Shown here: piece by piece, positions 7,252-9,782 of the stretch
Numbering within the stretch: the first letter of the stretch is position 1
How the letters are laid out: every line of letters begins with the position of its first letter
From: Pseudomonadales bacterium
GTDB lineage: Bacteria; Pseudomonadota; Gammaproteobacteria; Pseudomonadales; Moraxellaceae
Length of the DNA: 9,782 nt
Assembly (NCBI GenBank): GCA_013043915.1
Contig: JABEVH010000131.1
Coordinates: forward strand, 1-9,782
Direction: 5' to 3'
Notes under the pieces: generated by a model
The model's input: the letters and a program-made list of their open reading frames with translations, nothing else
The model's database searches: none
What the model was told of the DNA's origin: nothing
Program-made: the position numbers and the translations under genes

Positions 7252-8043
7252 ATGTTGCAGGGTAAGGATATTTTCTGGGCCAAACTCAAGGCAGCGCGTT
7301 ATAGTTTTCTACTTTGGTTAGTTTTTGCACTGGGGACAGGCGTGCTGAGCTATGTCTTGTTCCCCAGTTTTCATTTCATGGCAGATGGCGGTTGGCAGGG
7401 ATGGAGAATTGTTGCAGCTGTTGATTTTGTCATGGGGCCACTTTTATTTGTGGTGGTCTACGCTCCCAATAAGGCAAGACGCCTGTTGGTTATGGATATG
7501 ACCATACTCATAAGCATACAGTTTACGGTGATGGGTTGGGGGCTATACAAAGTATTTCAACAGCATCCGGTGGCGGATAACTATGGTTATGGTTTTTTTC
7601 AGTCAGCCACGGCCTCTTCCTATCGTGCTGCTGGTTGGGATGTGAGGAGATTATCTACGCTCTCACCAGAGCATCCACCGATTATATATGTACGAGTTCC
7701 TAAGCCTCAGGAAATAAAACATACGCTTGCTTTGATACTCCAGCAAGGTATACCTGCTTCAGCGCAATGGAATCTACTCGAGTCTATTCAAGCTCAGGAC
7801 TCTCCCTTACAGAATATAAAAAATCAGATGTCACTTCGGCATTGGCTTGGCAGCTCAGGCAATATGGTTTGGTTGGACTGGCTCAAGCAACATCCAGAGG
7901 ACAGACCAGAAAATCATAAGTATGCTTTCTTTATGGGGCGGTACCATAGAGCGTTGCTCATATTTTCATTGACAGACAAATTCCAGGGCTATGAGTTGAT
8001 TCGCCGTGATGTATACTCAGGATATGAGGGTATTAAGAAATAA
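7252..8043 (+). CDS. TfpX/TfpZ family type IV pilin accessory protein
   Basis: Members of this family (TfpX/TfpZ, FimB of Dichelobacter-type systems) are inner-membrane proteins coded near type IV pilin genes and influence pilin assembly or modification; the mechanism is not established. The 263-residue product has three hydrophobic segments near 18-38, 53-70 and 80-100, then a mainly soluble domain. The family-typical run AAVDFVMGPLLFVVVYAPNKARR (split: AAVDFVMGPLL at 55-65, NKARR at 73-77) is followed by MDMTILISIQFTVMGWGLYK. AGGAGG (7237-7242) lies nine bases before the ATG. No pilin, pilB, pilC or pilD is seen in the window, so its partner pilin must be encoded elsewhere or beyond the right edge. 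Family assignment is from memory of the motif pattern and is fairly secure. Confidence 0.75.
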   Translation: MLQGKDIFWAKLKAARYSFLLWLVFALGTGVLSYVLFPSFHFMADGGWQGWRIVAAVDFVMGPLLFVVVYAPNKARRLLVMDMTILISIQFTVMGWGLYKVFQQHPVADNYGYGFFQSATASSYRAAGWDVRRLSTLSPEHPPIIYVRVPKPQEIKHTLALILQQGIPASAQWNLLESIQAQDSPLQNIKNQMSLRHWLGSSGNMVWLDWLKQHPEDRPENHKYAFFMGRYHRALLIFSLTDKFQGYELIRRDVYSGYEGIKK

Positions 8044-8083
8044 ATCATGCAAATTTATGGCCGTAATATTGTAACTTATTTTA

Positions 8084-8109
8084 AGTGGATAATTAGTTTT
8101 TGTGGATAA
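8084..8109 (-). promoter_or_regulatory. Pair of DnaA-box-like sites
   Basis: TGTGGATAA at 8101-8109 is the exact reverse complement of the DnaA box TTATCCACA. AGTGGATAA at 8084-8092 is the same with one mismatch. Both are in the same orientation, 17 bp start to start, within a very AT-rich 99 bp spacer. DnaA can act on such sites as a transcription regulator or titration site. Binding is not shown, and AT-rich DNA makes chance matches more likely. Confidence 0.4.
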
Positions 8110-8142
8110 CAAAAGCCAGCCAATGATATAAGGAAATTTTAC

Positions 8143-9387
8143 TTGCAAATTAATTATCACTCTACAAATGGAATTAAAAAATTTAATTTAGGCTTATTTG
8201 GAAATAATGCATGGATTGTTCTGGTTATATCTGCGGTTTCTGTTTTGCCTTTATTTCTTTCTCAGTACCCTCCTTGTGTTGATATTCCTCAACATGCCGG
8301 GCAAATTGAGCTGTACAAAGAGATGCACAGCCAAAGTTTCCCTTATAGAAGTTTGTTTAAAATACACCTGATGACGCCTTATTTGCTGGGGTATTTTATT
8401 GTATACATGTTATCGATGATTGTAAGTATTTCATGGGCAATAAAAATTACACTGGCTGGCGCAATGATGGCGACACCCGTCATGACGGGCAAGGTATTGA
8501 AGGCAATTGGCAGCAATGAGCTACTTGCTCTTTTAGTGATACCAAGTATATATGGATTTTCATTTAATTGGGGTTTTTTGAATTTTATAGTAGCAATACC
8601 GGTTGGTATTATGCTGCTTGGTGGTTTGATTCGAAAAAACCAAGTGCAGAGCAGGTATGATAAAATAAAAGTAGCGTTGCTTATTAATTTTTTGTTTTTT
8701 TGCCATGCCCTGGTCTGGGCATTCTTTTTTGGAATATCAATTTTAATATTGTTGTTTCAGGAAAGAAGTGCAAAAAAATTCCTATCAAGGGTTTTGCCAT
8801 TTCTAAGTAGCCTGCCAGTTGTTTTTTTATGGTTTTTTTATATAACGAAAAACAATCATTCAATTATTTCTAGCAAAATAAACTTTAGCATGGGTGTGTG
8901 GAGGCTGAATCCACTTCCACTAATATTTGGAACCAATACATTTTCCCTGTATATGGGTTTGTTTGCTGGGATATTATGCCTTCCTGTCATGGTGGGGGGG
9001 AGATTTTCCAAAGACTGGGCTCGCTATATTCCTGTTATGGCTTCCTTGTTCGTGGTTAGCGTGTTTCCTCATTCATTTTTAGATATTGCATTCATTTATG
9101 AAAGATTTACGCCATTTATTGTTCCATTTTATTTGTTCGTATTTGACTTTAGATTAAATGGTGCGCCGGTAAGAAGTAAAATATTTGCCTGGGTCGCTAT
9201 TTATGGTTTGGTTTTGGTTTTTGTGTTAAACCAGGCGATAATTATGAGTTTATTTAATCAGGAAAGTTCAAGATATACAGATATACAAAATAAAATGAAG
9301 GAAGGTAAAAGGGTGTTAATGTTGATGTACATGAGAGATAGTGAATATTCAGTGGCTCGAGTATATCTTCACTTCCCCCTATGGTAG
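8143..9387 (+). CDS. GT-C-like polytopic membrane protein, stopped early by TAG
   Basis: Not assignable to a named family. The 414-residue product is very hydrophobic, with roughly nine to eleven membrane segments (for example near 23-40, 75-97, 103-115, 127-161, 177-206, 215-233, 266-285, 296-317, 320-335 and 347-370). Its first loop has YPPCVDIPQHAGQIELY (42-58). An acidic residue in the first extracytoplasmic loop is typical of GT-C fold lipid-phosphate-sugar glycosyltransferases, so such a role is possible. The TTG start follows AAGGA (8130-8134) at eight bases; no in-frame ATG lies nearby upstream without a stop. The gene is far more AT-rich than its neighbours, suggesting transfer. It ends at TAG 9385-9387 after HFPLW, yet the same frame stays open for 97 more codons of protein-like sequence, so the gene is probably a broken longer one. 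Following a pilin accessory gene, pilin or surface glycosylation is an inference. Confidence 0.6.
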   Translation: MQINYHSTNGIKKFNLGLFGNNAWIVLVISAVSVLPLFLSQYPPCVDIPQHAGQIELYKEMHSQSFPYRSLFKIHLMTPYLLGYFIVYMLSMIVSISWAIKITLAGAMMATPVMTGKVLKAIGSNELLALLVIPSIYGFSFNWGFLNFIVAIPVGIMLLGGLIRKNQVQSRYDKIKVALLINFLFFCHALVWAFFFGISILILLFQERSAKKFLSRVLPFLSSLPVVFLWFFYITKNNHSIISSKINFSMGVWRLNPLPLIFGTNTFSLYMGLFAGILCLPVMVGGRFSKDWARYIPVMASLFVVSVFPHSFLDIAFIYERFTPFIVPFYLFVFDFRLNGAPVRSKIFAWVAIYGLVLVFVLNQAIIMSLFNQESSRYTDIQNKMKEGKRVLMLMYMRDSEYSVARVYLHFPLW

Positions 9388-9681
9388 CAAGCGGAAAAGC
9401 ATGGTTTTTTTGAATTTAATGCAGCCAGTGAATACACCCCATGGGTGCAGTTTAAGAACAAATATCCACCAGCAGATAATGAAGGTTTTGAGTGGAATCC
9501 ACAGACTTTTGATTGGAACAAGACACAGGGTGTACTGTATGATTATTTTGTTATAAGAGCGCCTATTGAGCCTGGTGTATTTGTGTTTCATGAAAATTTG
9601 TGTCATGTCAATCTCATAGCGAATTCAGGCGTCTGGTGGCTGTATGAAAAATCAGGAAATGAACGGCACGATTGTAATTAA
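9388..9681 (+). pseudogene. C-terminal domain of the preceding gene, separated by in-frame TAG
   Basis: The frame of the membrane protein continues for 97 codons after its TAG to a TAA at 9679-9681. It begins QAEKHGFFEFNAASEYTP and includes YDYFVIRAPIEPGVF and a final GVWWLYEK. The text is rich in aromatic residues and reads as a folded, soluble domain rather than random sequence. With random codons the chance of 97 open codons is about 1% (61/64 to the power 97), lower still in AT-rich DNA. Codon 415 would be TAT/TAC (Tyr), CAG (Gln) or a similar neighbour in an intact gene, giving a 512-residue protein. Possible explanations are a recent nonsense mutation, a sequencing error or amber readthrough. 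Independent translation from GTG 9445 lacks a good ribosome binding site. Confidence 0.55.
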
Positions 9682-9782
9682 AAGTGAACTACCCACGACC
9701 CTAAAGGGCAATCCACCCAAGTTAAGGTCAACATGGTTTGAAGGCCATATGTTTATGGGGTTTGGTGGCTGAGGGGTTTCGA
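9682..9782. other. Non-coding tail with short hairpin, possible IS200/IS605-like end
   Basis: No convincing gene is seen. TGAACTACCCACGACC followed by CTAAAGGG resembles, from memory, the subterminal palindromes flanking IS200/IS605-type elements (TGAACTACCCACG, then a stem and a GTGGG arm). Here only CCC (9699-9701) pairs with GGG (9706-9708) around TAAA, and the outer arm is not complementary, so it would be a degenerate copy. There is no T-run, so it is not a standard terminator. A 37-codon frame starting at ATG 9659 crosses this tail but has nothing else in its favour. Confidence 0.25.

Noticed and set aside
8047..8109. 20-codon open frame upstream of the membrane protein, in the same frame and sharing TGCAAATT with the TTG start
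   Set aside because: It has no suitably spaced ribosome binding site and is closed by TAA. The shared eight bases are too short to call a duplication.
8994..9000. Seven-G run in the membrane protein gene as a phase-variable tract
   Set aside because: Equal seven-G runs occur at 599-605 in the transporter and 3434-3440 in tgt, a housekeeping gene, where they encode conserved Gly-Gly pairs. The length is therefore not special here.
9659..9772. 37-codon frame overlapping the end of the C-terminal domain
   Set aside because: AGGAA lies directly against the ATG, no family is recognised, and it runs through the likely IS-end sequence.

Overview
This window most likely comes from a gammaproteobacterium of moderate GC (by eye close to 50% over the core genes). 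The main reason is the compact queA-tgt-yajC-secD-secF block with proteobacterial-type proteins. Intermediate-GC Xanthomonadales-like bacteria are one possibility, but I cannot fix the family from sequence alone. Most of the window is ordinary housekeeping DNA. The accessory interest sits at the two ends.

Left edge (1-155): the decayed 3' end of an IS200/IS605-type tnpB gene, with two in-frame TAG codons and its right-end hairpin. It abuts an MHS-family (ProP/ShiA/YhjE-like) MFS transporter, whose 5' leader seems to have been replaced by IS sequence. A short PhnA/YjdM-like protein without the usual zinc ribbon follows. A strong, possibly bidirectional terminator (1770-1813) closes this part.

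Centre (1824-7186): an extended -10 promoter leads into queA and tgt, which overlap by 11 bp and act in tRNA queuosine modification. These are followed by yajC, secD and secF, the accessory subcomplex of the Sec translocase. Short gaps and good ribosome binding sites suggest one operon. All five products look intact.

Right part (7183-9782): a candidate promoter precedes a TfpX/TfpZ-type type IV pilin accessory gene. Next comes an AT-rich spacer with two DnaA-box-like sites, one of them a perfect consensus. After that lies a markedly AT-rich gene for a polytopic, GT-C-like membrane protein. A single in-frame TAG at 9385-9387 separates its membrane domain from an otherwise open 97-codon C-terminal domain. 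Pairing of a pilin accessory protein with a possible glycosyltransferase is reminiscent of pilin glycosylation loci such as tfpW/tfpZ, but no pilin gene lies in the window. The last 100 bp are non-coding and hold a short hairpin resembling IS200/IS605-type ends, so both window edges may lie in repeat sequence.
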